This document shows positions 1-11,800 of a DNA stretch of 64,000 nucleotides, in pieces. The notes beneath the pieces were generated by a model that saw only the letters and a program-made list of their open reading frames with translations, made no database searches and was not told the origin of the DNA. The position numbers and the translations under genes were made by a program. The first letter of the stretch is position 1. Each line of letters begins with the position of its first letter. Location: contig NC_079222.1 in the NCBI RefSeq assembly GCF_029633865.1, positions 29,388,166 through 29,452,165 of the forward strand. Direction: 5' to 3'. The DNA comes from Lampris incognitus (Eukaryota; Chordata; Actinopteri; Lampriformes; Lampridae).

Positions 1-157
1 CAGTCTACACCCATCTACAGGGCAGTGGCCACTTTTTCAAGGATGAGGATATGCAGGGATAAGCGTTGGACACTGGTTTGAACGGGGAGTAGAGGAGGCC
101 CATCTATGTGATGAGGGAATGACCATCCCTGAACCAAGGGGGAGGGGGGGGGGCTAA

Positions 158-445
158 GAGTACATCTGTCGCCAGCTTACAGTGCTGTGATTGCAACTAT
201 TCTGCAATCCTCTGTGAATAGTACACACGGCCATTGTAACGCTAGTTGGTGGTCACGGCGATGTGTATATAAGAAACCGATCATTGTTTTTGGTTCTTAT
301 GCCACTGTATTGTTTATAAGGGAAGGGAGAATGAAGAGGTCACTTAGATCAATGGCGAAACATTTTTCTCAACAAACGTTGTGTCCAGATGAGCTGATTC
401 AGTTTTCTGTGGTTTCCTTATGTGGATTCTTGAGCATGCATAAAG
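158..445 (+). repeat. interspersed repeat family D, copy 1
   Basis: About 290 bp, closely similar to 44653-44930 and partly to 55160-55330 (shared blocks CGCCAGCTTACA, GCTGTGATTGCAACTA, ACTGTTTATAAGG, AACGTTGTGTCCAGATGA, CTGATTCA). Family name not recognised. A motif in copy 2 suggests a Penelope-like terminal region. The stretch 446-1301 downstream of the carbonic anhydrase stop holds no other gene I can support. Confidence 0.65.
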
Positions 446-1301
446 ACATCTTTCTGGCATGAATTTCTTCTCTCCTTCATTGAAACTGTCTTGCAACCCC
501 CAGAGGAGGCATGCCCCACACTTTGAAAACTACTCTATGGGGTATGGTTGCAATAGTTTTTCAATAACTTAAGATTGACTTATTCTCCTTACTTTAAAAC
601 GGGACGCCATCACCTTTCATATCACCAGTATTGTCATTTATTTCGATGCATTTGCCAAAGTATTAGTATTTTCAATTACACCCTCACATTGTTAGGCTAA
701 AATCAGCTGTAATAAGATTCATGTATAGCATTGCCGCGTTTATCTTTAGTCACTCATTGCAATTGTTGTCATAATTTCTAAACTAGACGTGTATTTTTGC
801 AGACCATTCTCACATAGCTAGATTGGCAGAGCTCATTTTTAACTTTTGAAATGTACAAGGTAACACAACCACCGGGGCATAGATGGTTGCTGCCTTAAAA
901 TACACAGTAGCTTAACGCCACCAGTGCTAATCTCCAACAGTGATTCGCACAATTAAACATAAGGCACACACTTTATCATCATTTTAACTGAATACATTCT
1001 TACAGCTAAATAATCCTGCAAATATGCCAGGGTGTAACCATGAACAATGTAAATGGAGGAAAACATAATATGGTACTGTTGGTCACAGCATTCACAGTAT
1101 TTCTTTGGCCTAAAACCACACTCAGCCCTTCGGTCTCACCGTGCCCCGAGTATGGATGTGTGTGTGTGCTTTTGAATTATATTACAAAGTATTTACCCCA
1201 TATAATCACATACATTTCATTTTTTTTTTTGAAAATTGAATGGCATGGATTAAATAAACAAAAACAGGTTCATCAACCAAAATCAGGGCCATAAAGTTCT
1301 G

Positions 1302-3978
1302 CTAAAGTTCAGAAATAAAGCCTCCAAGCAAAGCTATTTGAAGAAAAAATAGTGAAAACGCTGAACTGAAGAAATGAGCTGCTTTCCCTTTGAGAATTTT
1401 GGCATCTTTGGATGCATAAATGACGCGACTGAAGGTAGGGTGGATGTGTCGGAAGTTGTTGTGGAGGCGTGTTGCATGCTCTGCATCCTTCCCTGTGGAA
1501 TAGATTCCTGCGTCAAACTGCTCCAGCTGAAAAGGAAGGAAATAAAGAAGGTATCACACATAAGATGATCCAAGACATTTCCCCCCTTTTTCTCCCCAAT
1601 TGTATCCGGCCAATTACCCCACTCTCCCCCGGTCGCTGCTCCACCCCCTCTGCCGATCCGGGGAGGGCTGTAGACTGCGTCCTCCGATACATGTGGAGTC
1701 GCCAGCCGCTTCTTTTCACCTGACAGTGAGGAGTTTCGCCAGGGGTACGTAGCGCGTGGGAGGACCACGCTATTCCCCCCAGTCACCCCCCCCCGAACAG
1801 GCGCCCCGACCGACCAGAGGAGGCGCTAGTGCAGCCACCAGGACACATACCCACATCCGGTTTCCCGACTGTGTCTGTAGGGACGCCCGACCAAGCCGGA
1901 GGTAACGCGGGTTGGTAGGCAACAGAACAGACCGCTACGCTACCCAGACACCCGATCCAAGACATACCCAACCCTGGCATACACCCTCTTACAGTTGGCA
2001 AACAGGGATCACGTGATTTTGCTGCCAAAATGCGCGCGCATACTATGCGTGACGTAGGCCATGAAAGGGTCAGTTTACAACACATTTGGCACCACTGGGT
2101 TTCTACGGAGCTAAGAACCTACTTGTGACCAGGAGATGTAGACAGGCACTTCATACAGAGTCCACACAACCACTGGAGAACAGGGAGGCGTGGTCAGGCT
2201 GCCATGGTAACGGTAATACTGGCTCATATTATGCTCAGGCAAGAGGTTCATCAGTGGAAATGGCTTGATTGAAGTCTTTTGACCTCGAGTTAGGATGAGA
2301 AGTGGTGATTAGACAATATTATTTCAAGTCGCACCAAACTGGGGGCGGAATTATTTTCTGTTTCTTCAAACCTTTGTAAGCGACAGCGGAAAGTTTCTGA
2401 GTTACGTGACCAAAGTGCACATTGTCTGCATAGGCAACCTACAAGAAACATGGAAGAGCAAAATCATGAGGGCTTTGTATCGATCAACTACAAATGGCTG
2501 AACTGCAATCAGTACCGGTTCATCTCAACTTACGTCAATAAAGAATCCAAGAACAGCAAGGCCAGTGGGGTCGTCCAAGGCAGCAGACAAGTTGGGATGG
2601 ATAGACTTCATGTTGACTATGTGCATCTGTCAATATGTGGAAATCACAGGGGCATCGAAAGGTCACGGAAAGAACAGTGCTCGGCCAGAATCCTGTTTCA
2701 AATGTTGCCCATCGATATTGAGCACCTTTGTTTCTGATGGTGACTGTGTAGAGCTGTCCAGTTGCCATACTGTACCTCCATTGGGTATCTGTGCCTGTCT
2801 ATTGTGTGCTCAGAGCCATTAGAGGAGGGACTTCCCCAGTGAAAATGCAGTTGGATGGTCTGAAACACACCTGGGAGACTTCCACCACTGACTGACATAC
2901 CACTGCCCAACTCCAAAACAACTACACACCCACACCCACACACAGGAACACAGAGATATTGATATACTAAGTAGAACACATATGTGATGTAGGCTGTTGT
3001 TATACGGCCAGATCGTCTGCAGACTGCACAGCGTATGGCTGACTGTATGCTCACCAGAGTGTCCGTTGTTTACCAGTGTCCAGTGACCTGGTTGGACAGC
3101 ATCAAATCCTTCAAACCGCAATGGCCCCAATGATTCATTTCTGGTCATCTGGCCGTTCAAGTTAATTGGGGAGTGGTGTTCTTCAAGCAAGGGGTGACAG
3201 GATGGAAAAGTGTCCCCCCATGCATAGGGATCTAAAAGTTGCACAGAAACCACATTCTTGTCTCCTCATCGATTAGGTTTTGTCGTAATTCTAATGCTGT
3301 AACATACACAAGTATACTTTTGTGATGAAACCAACAACACAACTTTGTGAGTAGATGGTGTGATTTATCTTTTCCTCCCAGGCACGTTCTCTGCACAGGC
3401 CAGCATCACGCCAAGCTGGCAGAGCTTGAAAAACTGAAGGGATTGTTCAGCGTTGAGCACTTACCACAGTAGTCTTCATCGTAACAGAAATCTTCTGCAA
3501 TGGTATTTAGGATTAGATAAGTGAATTAAAAAAATTACAACAAATTTATTTTCATTCTTGGCGTTTTCAACGTTTTACTCAATTATCCTAAATGTATGCG
3601 TTGTATTTGAAATGACTAGATGCATTGTTTGGTGCGTGGTAATACTTAATCAATAATTCACTAATAATAATAATCAATACTTATAATATATGTCCACAGG
3701 ATGTTGCAATGAAACCTTCGATCTATAAGTTATAATATATAGTACTTATATAAAATATATAAAGTATATATAAAGTATGTATATATAAAGTATATATAAA
3801 GTATGTATATATAACGTATATATAAACTATATATATAAAGTTATAATATACACTGAAAGGTATATATTATAAGTATATAATATACATATAATAGATATAA
3901 TACTTATAATACATACATAATGTAATCATAATGTAATTATAATAACTTATAATAAACCTTATATAAACCATATATAAA

Positions 3979-4014
<36 letters not shown>

Positions 4015-4061
4015 CTTTGTTTAAAGAAACACTCAACGGTAGGGAAAGTGCTCAACAAAGA

Positions 4062-4105
<44 letters not shown>

Positions 4106-4193
4106 TACTAATAATACTTAACACTTAATCAAAATCCTTACCTGAGTTAGAGTAGGCAATAGCAATCATTAGGACAGAAGCTGTCAGAATCAT
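1302..4193 (-). CDS. ca15: GPI-anchored alpha-carbonic anhydrase, CA15/CA4 type, 8 exons
   Basis: Reversible hydration of CO2 at the outer cell surface. Coding exons (minus strand): 4193-4142, 3494-3465, 3231-3055, 2921-2776, 2626-2534, 2438-2372, 2283-2123, 1526-1302. Phases join without a break to 951 nt, 316 aa. Seen: a hydrophobic start (MILTASVLMIAIAY, signal peptide); zinc ligands H112 and H114 in QLHFHWG and H137 in MEMHIV; proton-shuttle H85 in NNGHS; T219/T220 in SLTTPPC. Cysteines 21, 27, 39 and 223 match the two CA4 disulphides. Sequons lie at N59, N121 and N207. The C-terminus is hydrophobic after small residues (FFSSAFSLFFLQIALLGGF), as in a GPI signal. Intron 6 uses a weak donor (GTTTGA). 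Intron 7 holds a SINE. The choice of CA15 over CA4 rests on position beside dgcr2, as in mouse; a ca4 paralogue is the alternative. Intact as read. Confidence 0.93.
1579..1953 (-). repeat. SINE family A (tRNA-derived), copy 1, in ca15 intron 7
   Basis: About 375 bp, head at the high coordinate. On the minus strand it begins with a tRNA-like head (A-box-like GTAGCGTAGCGGTCT; B-box region decayed), then a conserved body (CCGGATGTGGGTATGTGTCC, GGTGAAAAGAAGCGGCTGGC) and ends with a GG..AATTG..GGAGAAAAAGG tail. It is flanked by a perfect 12-bp target duplication GATCCAAGACAT at 1567-1578 and 1954-1965, so the ends are exact and the insertion is fairly young. Confidence 0.9.
3715..4105. repeat. AT-rich microsatellite block in ca15 intron 1
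   Basis: Repeated variants of AAAGTATATAT and GTATATATAAAG at 3730-3900, then two pure (AT)n runs near 3980-4010 and 4066-4100. Adjacent to the signal-peptide exon, so it makes up most of intron 1. Confidence 0.9.
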
Positions 4194-4254
4194 ATCAGAT
4201 GCGGTCTCCCAGCTGAACAAATCAAGGTGAGTTATTTGGCAGAATGAAGCTGAG

Positions 4255-4293
4255 GTAGTGTAAAGATCAGTGTCAATGGCAGGCTTAAATAGG
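4255..4293 (-). promoter_or_regulatory. putative core promoter of the carbonic anhydrase gene
   Basis: Read on the minus strand, a TATTTAAG element lies about 90-100 bases before the start codon, followed by a short leader ending GCATCTGAT just before the ATG. A start site near 4255 is inferred from normal TATA spacing. No cap-site data are available. Confidence 0.35.
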
Positions 4294-4417
4294 ATTTGTA
4301 GTGAAGGCTGAGAGTTTTTTTCCCCTGCTCTGATAAGTGAAGTGTGTCATTGCCAGTAGTGTCCCCCCCTCCCTCCCCTGTTCAACAGGCTCATTGATGC
4401 GAGCACAGCTTGTGCCT

Positions 4418-4475
4418 CCCTCCGTCACCACCACCACCACCATCACCACCACCACCATCACCATCACTACCGGCC
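4418..4475. repeat. (CAC)n/(CAT) trinucleotide repeat
   Basis: Imperfect CACCACCACCAT array between the carbonic anhydrase promoter and the dgcr2 3' end. Further (AAT)n runs lie at 4946-4990 and 5045-5070. Confidence 0.85.
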
Positions 4476-5471
4476 AGCACAGAAGCCCAGTAATCAGTGA
4501 TGCTACCAAGTCATCTCATGGGAAAGTTAGAAGGATGTGTGTGATATTATATGTGAAGCTACGTAATGGGCTCGTTTCAGTGGGGTTTTTTTTGTTTGTT
4601 TGTGGCTCCTTTCCTCATTGCCTCGCCGTAGCAGAATAAACGACAGGACCGGGCAGCAAAAGGTGCAGCTTTCACATCCAGAGACAGGATGATATCAAGA
4701 CCTTATTTTGACCTTGAAATCCTACCCAATCGAATTAAATGCCGTCTATCACAGAGACAGAAACAGATCATAACACATTTCAAAGAATTATAGATGGGAG
4801 AAATTTTGGATTTATTTTTCATTAACGCATTTATCACATAAGTGAAGGAGATTGATCCTGCAAACTAGATTTTTCTTTTATTTGATTTTACACTCTAATA
4901 CGCTACTTTATTACAATTCAAATCTTTTGATTAAAGAATAATCTATAATAACAATAACAATAATAATAATAACAATAATAATAATATTGAGTTTGTGTAG
5001 CGATCTACATTAATCTATTAAATAATGTATATTATCAATCTATTACCTATTATTATCATTATTATTAATTATGTTAATCTGCATTAATTCGACTTAAAGT
5101 CGTAAATATATACATGTTACAGGTAATTCTGTATGTAACACAGGAAATGGTGCAAAATGAAGTGTACTTCATAGCAACTGTATGTAGATGAACCTGAGAT
5201 GTAAAAAACACGTCACTCCATTTCTCGCTGCCATCAATATGCTGTGGGGGGGTGGTGGTACGTAACAAGCGCCATTCAGAGAGCCGTCTCACCTATAGCT
5301 CACAGCATTTACCACACTTGTCTTTCCACCCGGGAATCGGTGATGTGACTCCGCCACTCCAGGGCCTGCACAGACGGACAAAGCTCTTCTATGCAGGAAC
5401 AATGGTTTCCACAGGGGTGTCACGTTCCCCGCTAGTCACTGCCTCGAGTCACCGCGGGCTGCGTTCACGCG

Positions 5472-5479
5472 CTATAAAT
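5472..5479 (+). promoter_or_regulatory. orphan TATA-like box in a GC-richer island
   Basis: TATAAATA inside a non-repetitive GC-richer segment (about 5250-5700) between dgcr2 and the carbonic anhydrase gene. No convincing coding exon follows on either strand. Could be an enhancer, an unannotated short transcript, or chance. Confidence 0.2.
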
Positions 5480-5727
5480 AATTCCAGCCATTGGACGGTA
5501 GAGCGAGGTCTGTCCTCCCTGCAGGACAGACACACACTCTCACTGCCGGCGGGGACTTCCCACGTCCCACCTTGATCCTCCTGACATTTGGTCCCCACGG
5601 GCTGAGGGATTTCCTCCAGTCTCGGGACTTACACGGGCCCAAATACCACGAGCGCTGATGCACACAGGGCTCAACATACACTTCTCACAGGGCTTCATTA
5701 TGGCCACCTGTAATCTATACACCCCCC

Positions 5728-5760
5728 CCCCACCACACACACACACACACACACACACAC
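5728..5760. repeat. (CA)n microsatellite
   Basis: A C-run followed by about 13 CA units. On the minus strand this is a GT-rich run just past a candidate AATAAA (5782-5787), where a GU-rich downstream element would sit for dgcr2 mRNA. Confidence 0.9.
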
Positions 5761-5770
5761 CAGTTGTCCT

Positions 5771-8700
5771 TCATGGTGCAATTTATTTGGCATTTGATTA
5801 GATGAACATCTACCTCAGAAAAAACAAAAACAAAACACAAGCCCCCAGCAAATGAAGCATTTTACAATTTTAAGTTATGAAATAAAAGACAGAGAAACGC
5901 ATCATTTGTTGAAATACACATAAAACATTTTCATAGCCAATACAAGTAGTTGTCACGCCACCGTAGTCTAATCACACAAAAAAACGAGTGTAAATGCAGC
6001 TGTTTGGGGGTGTAGCCGGGGTTTTTAATGCAAATTGAAATATTGAAATATAAGATCAGTATCTGAGAGCTATGCCTGAAACTAGAGAAAATAAACCAGA
6101 AAAAACAAACAAACAAATAACAGTTTTGTCTAAAAATCTCAGCATGCCCAAAAATAAAAACATGCACCATAGGTCCAAAACCATGTTGAAAGAAGAAAAA
6201 AGCCCTCTGTCAAAAAAGAAAAAGACAATCAGTCCAAACTAATACACCATTGCCTATATACACATGCACACATTACTTCAACACAACTCAGGAACACGTC
6301 TTCCTTGCAGAACCTTAGATAATCCACCGTGGATTGTCTACGCCAATAAAACTAAAATAAATCCAACGACCAACACACAAAAATAAAAAGGATGCAATGG
6401 CACATTCATTCAACCATTTGATTCAGTCATGCACGCACACACAGACACACACACACACTTTCTTACACAAATACACACAGAGGTGCTCTCCTCAAGGCAG
6501 ATCATAAACCACATCTATGCTGGTGGTGATATACTCCAGGTTTCCATCGAGGTGATCTAAGCCCTGCCTCCAGTGGGTCTGGGTCTGGGCTGAAGGGCCG
6601 GTATACGTTTAGCTAGACAACGACCACCCTGGTTGTGCTTTGCTTTCCCAGGCCAGGCAAAATAACCGCTCCAACTTTTTTTGCTGTTAAATCTCCACAG
6701 GTGAACAAAAATAACTGCCGTGCTTGAACTCACTCTCAGTCCTCATTTCTCCTGCTGAGTGGATCAACTGATTGTCATAACTGGTTCCATATATATAACC
6801 ATTTATGACAATCAGTTGATATATATATATATATATACATACACACACACACATATATATATATATGTACATACATACATACATATATATCAACTGATTG
6901 TCATAATTGGTTGCATATATATATAGAACCAATTATGACAATAAGTTTATAAATATATTTAAATAAATATATATATTTTAATATATATTTATCAACTGAT
7001 TGTCATAATTGGTTCAATATATACATGGAACCAATTGATGACAATCAGCTGATATATGTTTAAATATATTTATCAACTGATTGTCGTAATTGGTGTGTGT
7101 ATGTGTGTATATATATATATGTACACACAGAGCGAGAGTTTAGTTTTGTTTCCAGTTGTTCACATGACACTTTGTCAGACTAGACAGGAAACCAATAAAA
7201 AACAAAACAGCGAGTGTATATAGCTCATCAGGTATATAATCCAGTATAATTATAATGTCTTCACCAAGTAGATAACCTAAATTAAATTGACCGATGTACC
7301 GTATAAAGAATCATACCCACAAAAAAAAAAAACAACAAAAAAACAAAACACATTATTGATTAAGGGGCTGCATACAAATATGACAACTGAGAAATTTCCT
7401 TTCCTCGTTTTCACTTTCAGCTGTGAAACAGGTTTAACAATAAGAGTAAAGGCAAACCGACCAATAAGTACAAGGTAATCAATGGGCGACAATGCACAGA
7501 ATTGAATTTTGAATCATTTAACATGATTTGGTTAGCAAACACTCAAATATGTCTAGCAAAGAGTTGGAAACAGCCCAAGATGAAAGTATTAATCAAAGAA
7601 GGATTTTACTGAAATAACACGGTAACGTCAGATTTCATGACAGCAATTAAATTCCTTTACTAAAACATACATTTGAAAAGCTTCATTGCTTTCACTTGCT
7701 GATCAGTATGAAATTGATACACGATGTTCATACCCATTATAAAGTCATGATTACAGCCCGTCATGAAATATTGGCTTAACAGCACAATACTTAGCTAAAC
7801 TAGGAATTTCTACATAAATGTCCGGTTTGTTTCTTTTTCTACATATATAGTTCATCAGCATTCTGGATGCATGACGCTACGGTATGGCATTACCCAAGAA
7901 AAAAGAAACACGGTAGACAAACAGGCTGCAATTTAATGGCAACGATCCCTTACGTCTACAAGGTTAACAGACCTCCCGCTGCATCCCTCAGAACTGCAAA
8001 AACATGTATATATGTACTGCAAAGTTTTACTATAAACCTGGAAGACAGCCGGATGAGTCGGTCTGATGAGAAAGTGAAGGGGGAAATTAATTTTATTCAG
8101 TGAGTGAAGATAAAAGATCCGGGACACACTGCAACAGGCAGGCTAATCATCACAACATCTCAATTCTGGAAACCTAAGGTACAATATTGCAATAATGGTA
8201 TGATGCAAACAAAATACACAAGGAACACTGACGTGCCTGACTGTTCCTCCTTCATCACTTAAGTCGTGTCGGATTATGACAAAAAAAAGATACAACAAAT
8301 TCCACAGGCATAAACCTGAAAGGGGTATTTACATCAGGGTCTGCTGACGTGAGGCTGAATCTCAGACAAATTGAAAGCCTCGTCCAGTGGAAACTAAAAG
8401 CCAAACCACAGCCACGCCGGCTTTTTTTAGTGTTATTTGTCTCTGCACAGAAACCGTCCTTTACGCTCCCTCACATGCTGGTCTCCTACCAGTTGGCAAA
8501 AGGAAAAAAAAAAGAAAAAAAGAAGAAGTTTCTCTCACTTCTCTCTCTCCGACGTGAACGGGAGATTTGGGTGTGCCCCCGGTAGAGAAGAAGGGAAGCG
8601 ACGTCGGACTGGCACCCTCGTTTATCTGTTCTACCTCAGAGAGAAAGCTGTGATATGATCTGTACAAACGGTCAAATCCTCATCTTTGCAGTAAACCACT

Positions 8701-8826
8701 TTCCTAAATGTTACTTAGACCAGGCTGTTGCATCCTTCCACAGAGCAATGGATGAAACAGTCTGCACTCGTGACCCTTAACCTCCAAGTATGTCCAGACG
8801 CGGCTCCTTTTGATTCATCTGCAGTC
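5771..8826 (-). other. dgcr2: probable 3' UTR of dgcr2
   Basis: Follows the dgcr2 stop codon on the minus strand. Candidate polyadenylation signals on that strand are AATAAA at 5782-5787 (with GT-rich DNA after it) and AATAAAA at about 8090-8096. Much of the stretch is unique sequence apart from the hairpin array near 6763-7094. The extent is inferred; the shorter site would give a UTR of about 0.7 kb, the longer about 3 kb. Confidence 0.4.
6763..7094. repeat. array of AT-rich hairpins with ATCAACTGATTGTCA arms
   Basis: Four left arms begin at 6763, 6889, 6991 and 7072. Three are followed after a short AT loop by a matching right arm (6797-6820, 6928-6951, 7029-7053), forming 24-bp-arm hairpins. 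(AT)n, (CA)n and (ATAC)n runs separate them. Possibly nested or tandem foldback elements. Confidence 0.85.
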
Positions 8827-11800
8827 CTATACCACTGTGCTAAGAGAGGAGCTGCTGCTGCAGTCTGCAGGCATGGACTCGGGGGCATGGGTGTCTGTGG
8901 GGGTGTCGGGCCCCACCAGGAGTGTGCTGCTATCAATTGAATCCTCCCTCTCCTGAGATGACGGCACCGAATCTCCCACAGGAGCAGAGGCATTTGGGAC
9001 GTCTGCCTGGAGCCTGTCCACCATTGTGTTCATCTGACTTGGCACCATGGGAACCCCGCTCCGTGCTAAGAGAGGATAGTAAGGGATCAGCAACTCAAAC
9101 AACATTAAGATTATCTACTCCATAAAAATGAACAAATTAATCAGACAAAATATCCTTTTTTTTTTTTACCTCCCCAATTGCACTTGGCCTATTTTCCGAG
9201 CCATCCTGGCTGCAGACTACCACATGCTTCCTCCGATACACGTGGAGTCGCCAGCCGCTTCTTTTCACCTGACAGTGAGGAGTTTCACCAGGGGGACGTA
9301 GCGTGTGGGAGGATCAAGCTATTCCCCCCAGTCCCCCCTGAACAGGCGCCCGACCAACCAGAGGAGGCGCTAGTTCAGTGACCAGGACACATACCCACAT
9401 CCGGCTTCCGACCCGCAGACACGGCCAATTGCGTCTGTAGGGACACCCGACCAAACCGGATGTAACACGGGGATTCGAACCGGCGATCCCCGTGTTGGTA
9501 GGCAACAGAATAGACTGCCACGCCATCCGAATGCCCCACCCGATGTGGTGCAGAAATACCAGTACTGAGAAAATACAATGCATGCTTACCCAGGTCCACA
9601 TAGAGAAGGCTGTCAGGGTCAATGGAGGCCTCATACGGAGGAGGTGGGTCGTCGGGGTGTTGGATGTCAGGGTATTTATAGGCTGCATATGGTGGAGGAG
9701 GCTCTTGAAAATGAAAAGCCCCTCCCTCTCCATCGTCAGACAGGTGCAGCGGAGTAAGGCCAGTGCCAAAAGCATCAGGGCCATAGTCGAAGCCTGGGAC
9801 TCGTCTTCCAAGGTTAAAGTGATGTACTGAGGAGAAGAGCAGAGGAAATACTGAGCACAATGTGGACTAGCTATTCTGAATCGGGACTAAAAAGACACAC
9901 AAATCCCCTTTTTCTCCCAGTTGTATCCGGCAAATCACCCCACTCGTCCAAGCCATGCCGGTCGCTGTTCCGCCCCCTCTGCCGATCCGGGGAGGGCTGC
10001 AGACTACCACATGCCTCCTCCGATACACGTGGAGTCACCAGCCGCTTCTTTTCACCTGACAGTGAGGAGTTTCGCCGGGGGACGTAGCGCGTGGGAGGAT
10101 CACGTTATTCCCCCTCCCCTCTGAACAGGCGCCCCGACCGACCAGAGGAGGCGCTAGTGCAGCGACCAGGACACATACCCAAATCCGGCTTCCCACCCGC
10201 AGACACGACCAAATATGTCTGTAGGGACGCCCGACCAAGCCGGAGGCAACACGAGGATTCGAACAAGTGATGCTCATGTTGGTGGGCAATGGACTACACC
10301 GCCACGCCACCCGGACGCCCCAAGCAGCTGTGTTTTAATCAACAGCTGGAAGCTGTCTTTGCATGAAACGGAAAGGTTTCGTTTCATTAAAAGGAACTCA
10401 GCAATATAATGTTTGTGTGTCTCCAACAGACAAGATACTCACAGTTTCCTCCAATAAGGGTTTCAATGCGTTCACGTCGTCGCTGGCGGAGCCTGTGCAC
10501 CATAAAGAGCAGCAAAGAGAGGATGAGGAAGGAGGAGATGCAGCTCACGATTAATCTCATCCCGCTGGCCATGGAGTCAAACAGACTGTTTCCATCTGGG
10601 AAAGACAGCGACCATTTCAAAATATCTTGCATTGTTTCGTGTTGCCTCTAGTCCCAACAAACAGTAACACAAAAGTGTTTACGCTACCGTTTTCTTAGCA
10701 GCAGCAAAACAAATCCAGACTTTTCTCAAATTCACTGCAGAAATGTAAACCAATCCAAGGTTATTCCTGACAGGTGCCTAACTGGTCTGTTTTCTGTGAA
10801 GTTAACGGTCTTAAATTAAATGTCATGAACAACATGAGCTATACAGCACCGGAATAAAATGTCCATGTAAATGGAAATTGATTTTTCTTTGATGAGAATT
10901 TGATACATTTGATATCTAATTATTTGAGACAACCCCATTTCACTAGACACAATGTACAGCTTCATTTGCATAATCAGAGTGTAGTTCTTGGACCTTGTGC
11001 AAAGTCTAAAGGGACCAAAGGCATAATTCTTTCTGTTTTTTGGACCCCCCGCCCCCTCTTTTCTCCCCAACTGAGCCATCCCGGTCATTGCTCCACCCCT
11101 TCTGCAGAGCCGGGGAGGGCTGCAGACCACCACATGCCTCCTCCGACACATGTGGCGTCACCAGCCGCCTCTTTTCACCTGACAGTGAGTTTTGCCAAGG
11201 GGATATAGCACGTGGAAGGATTATGCTATTCCCCCCAGTTCCCCCTCCCCCCCAAACAGGTGCCCCGACTGACCAGAGGAGGCACTAGTTCAGCGACCAG
11301 GACACATACCCACATCCGGCTTCCCACCCGCAGACACGGCCAATTGTGTCTGTAGGGACGCCCGACCAAGCCGGAGGTAACGCAGGGATTTGATCCAGCC
11401 ATCCTCGTGTTGGTAGGCAACAGAATAGACCGCTATGCTACCCGGACGCCCCCCAAGGGATAATTATTTAAAAATTACACTTGAGTATCTCTGACCTACA
11501 ATGTCAACCATCCTTAGAGACTGGCTGAAGGAAATCCAACAGTGAGCTTACCAGATCTGATAGTAAATTATACTATATATTTGGGAGGTGCTTCAATTTG
11601 TGGAAATCTGATAGACACTGCTTTCAGGTATGCAGTGAAGTGAGTTAAGTCTTTGAATGTCCAAGGATTATTAATATATTAAAAGCTCTGCTACCTTGGT
11701 TGGCCAGTGTTGGTGTAAATTATTTCCATTTCTTATTGGTTATGCATAAGGTACAAACGGAATATATTCAACAGTGCATCAGCGCTTTATGGGTGCAAGC

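Noticed and set aside
3867-4124. Open frame rich in Ile-Tyr repeats
   Set aside because: It is translation of (AT)n microsatellites, not a protein.
9440-9500. Functional tRNA gene, from a good B-box GGTTCGAATCC
   Set aside because: The same head recurs in eight copies joined to a shared body and tail; it is the tRNA-derived head of a SINE and does not fold as a full tRNA.
9314-9860. Long minus-strand open frames of about 161-165 aa over dgcr2 exon 9
   Set aside because: One is exon 9 read through its donor into a SINE, the other a shifted shadow. Splice sites and the human DGCR2 sequence fix the true exon.
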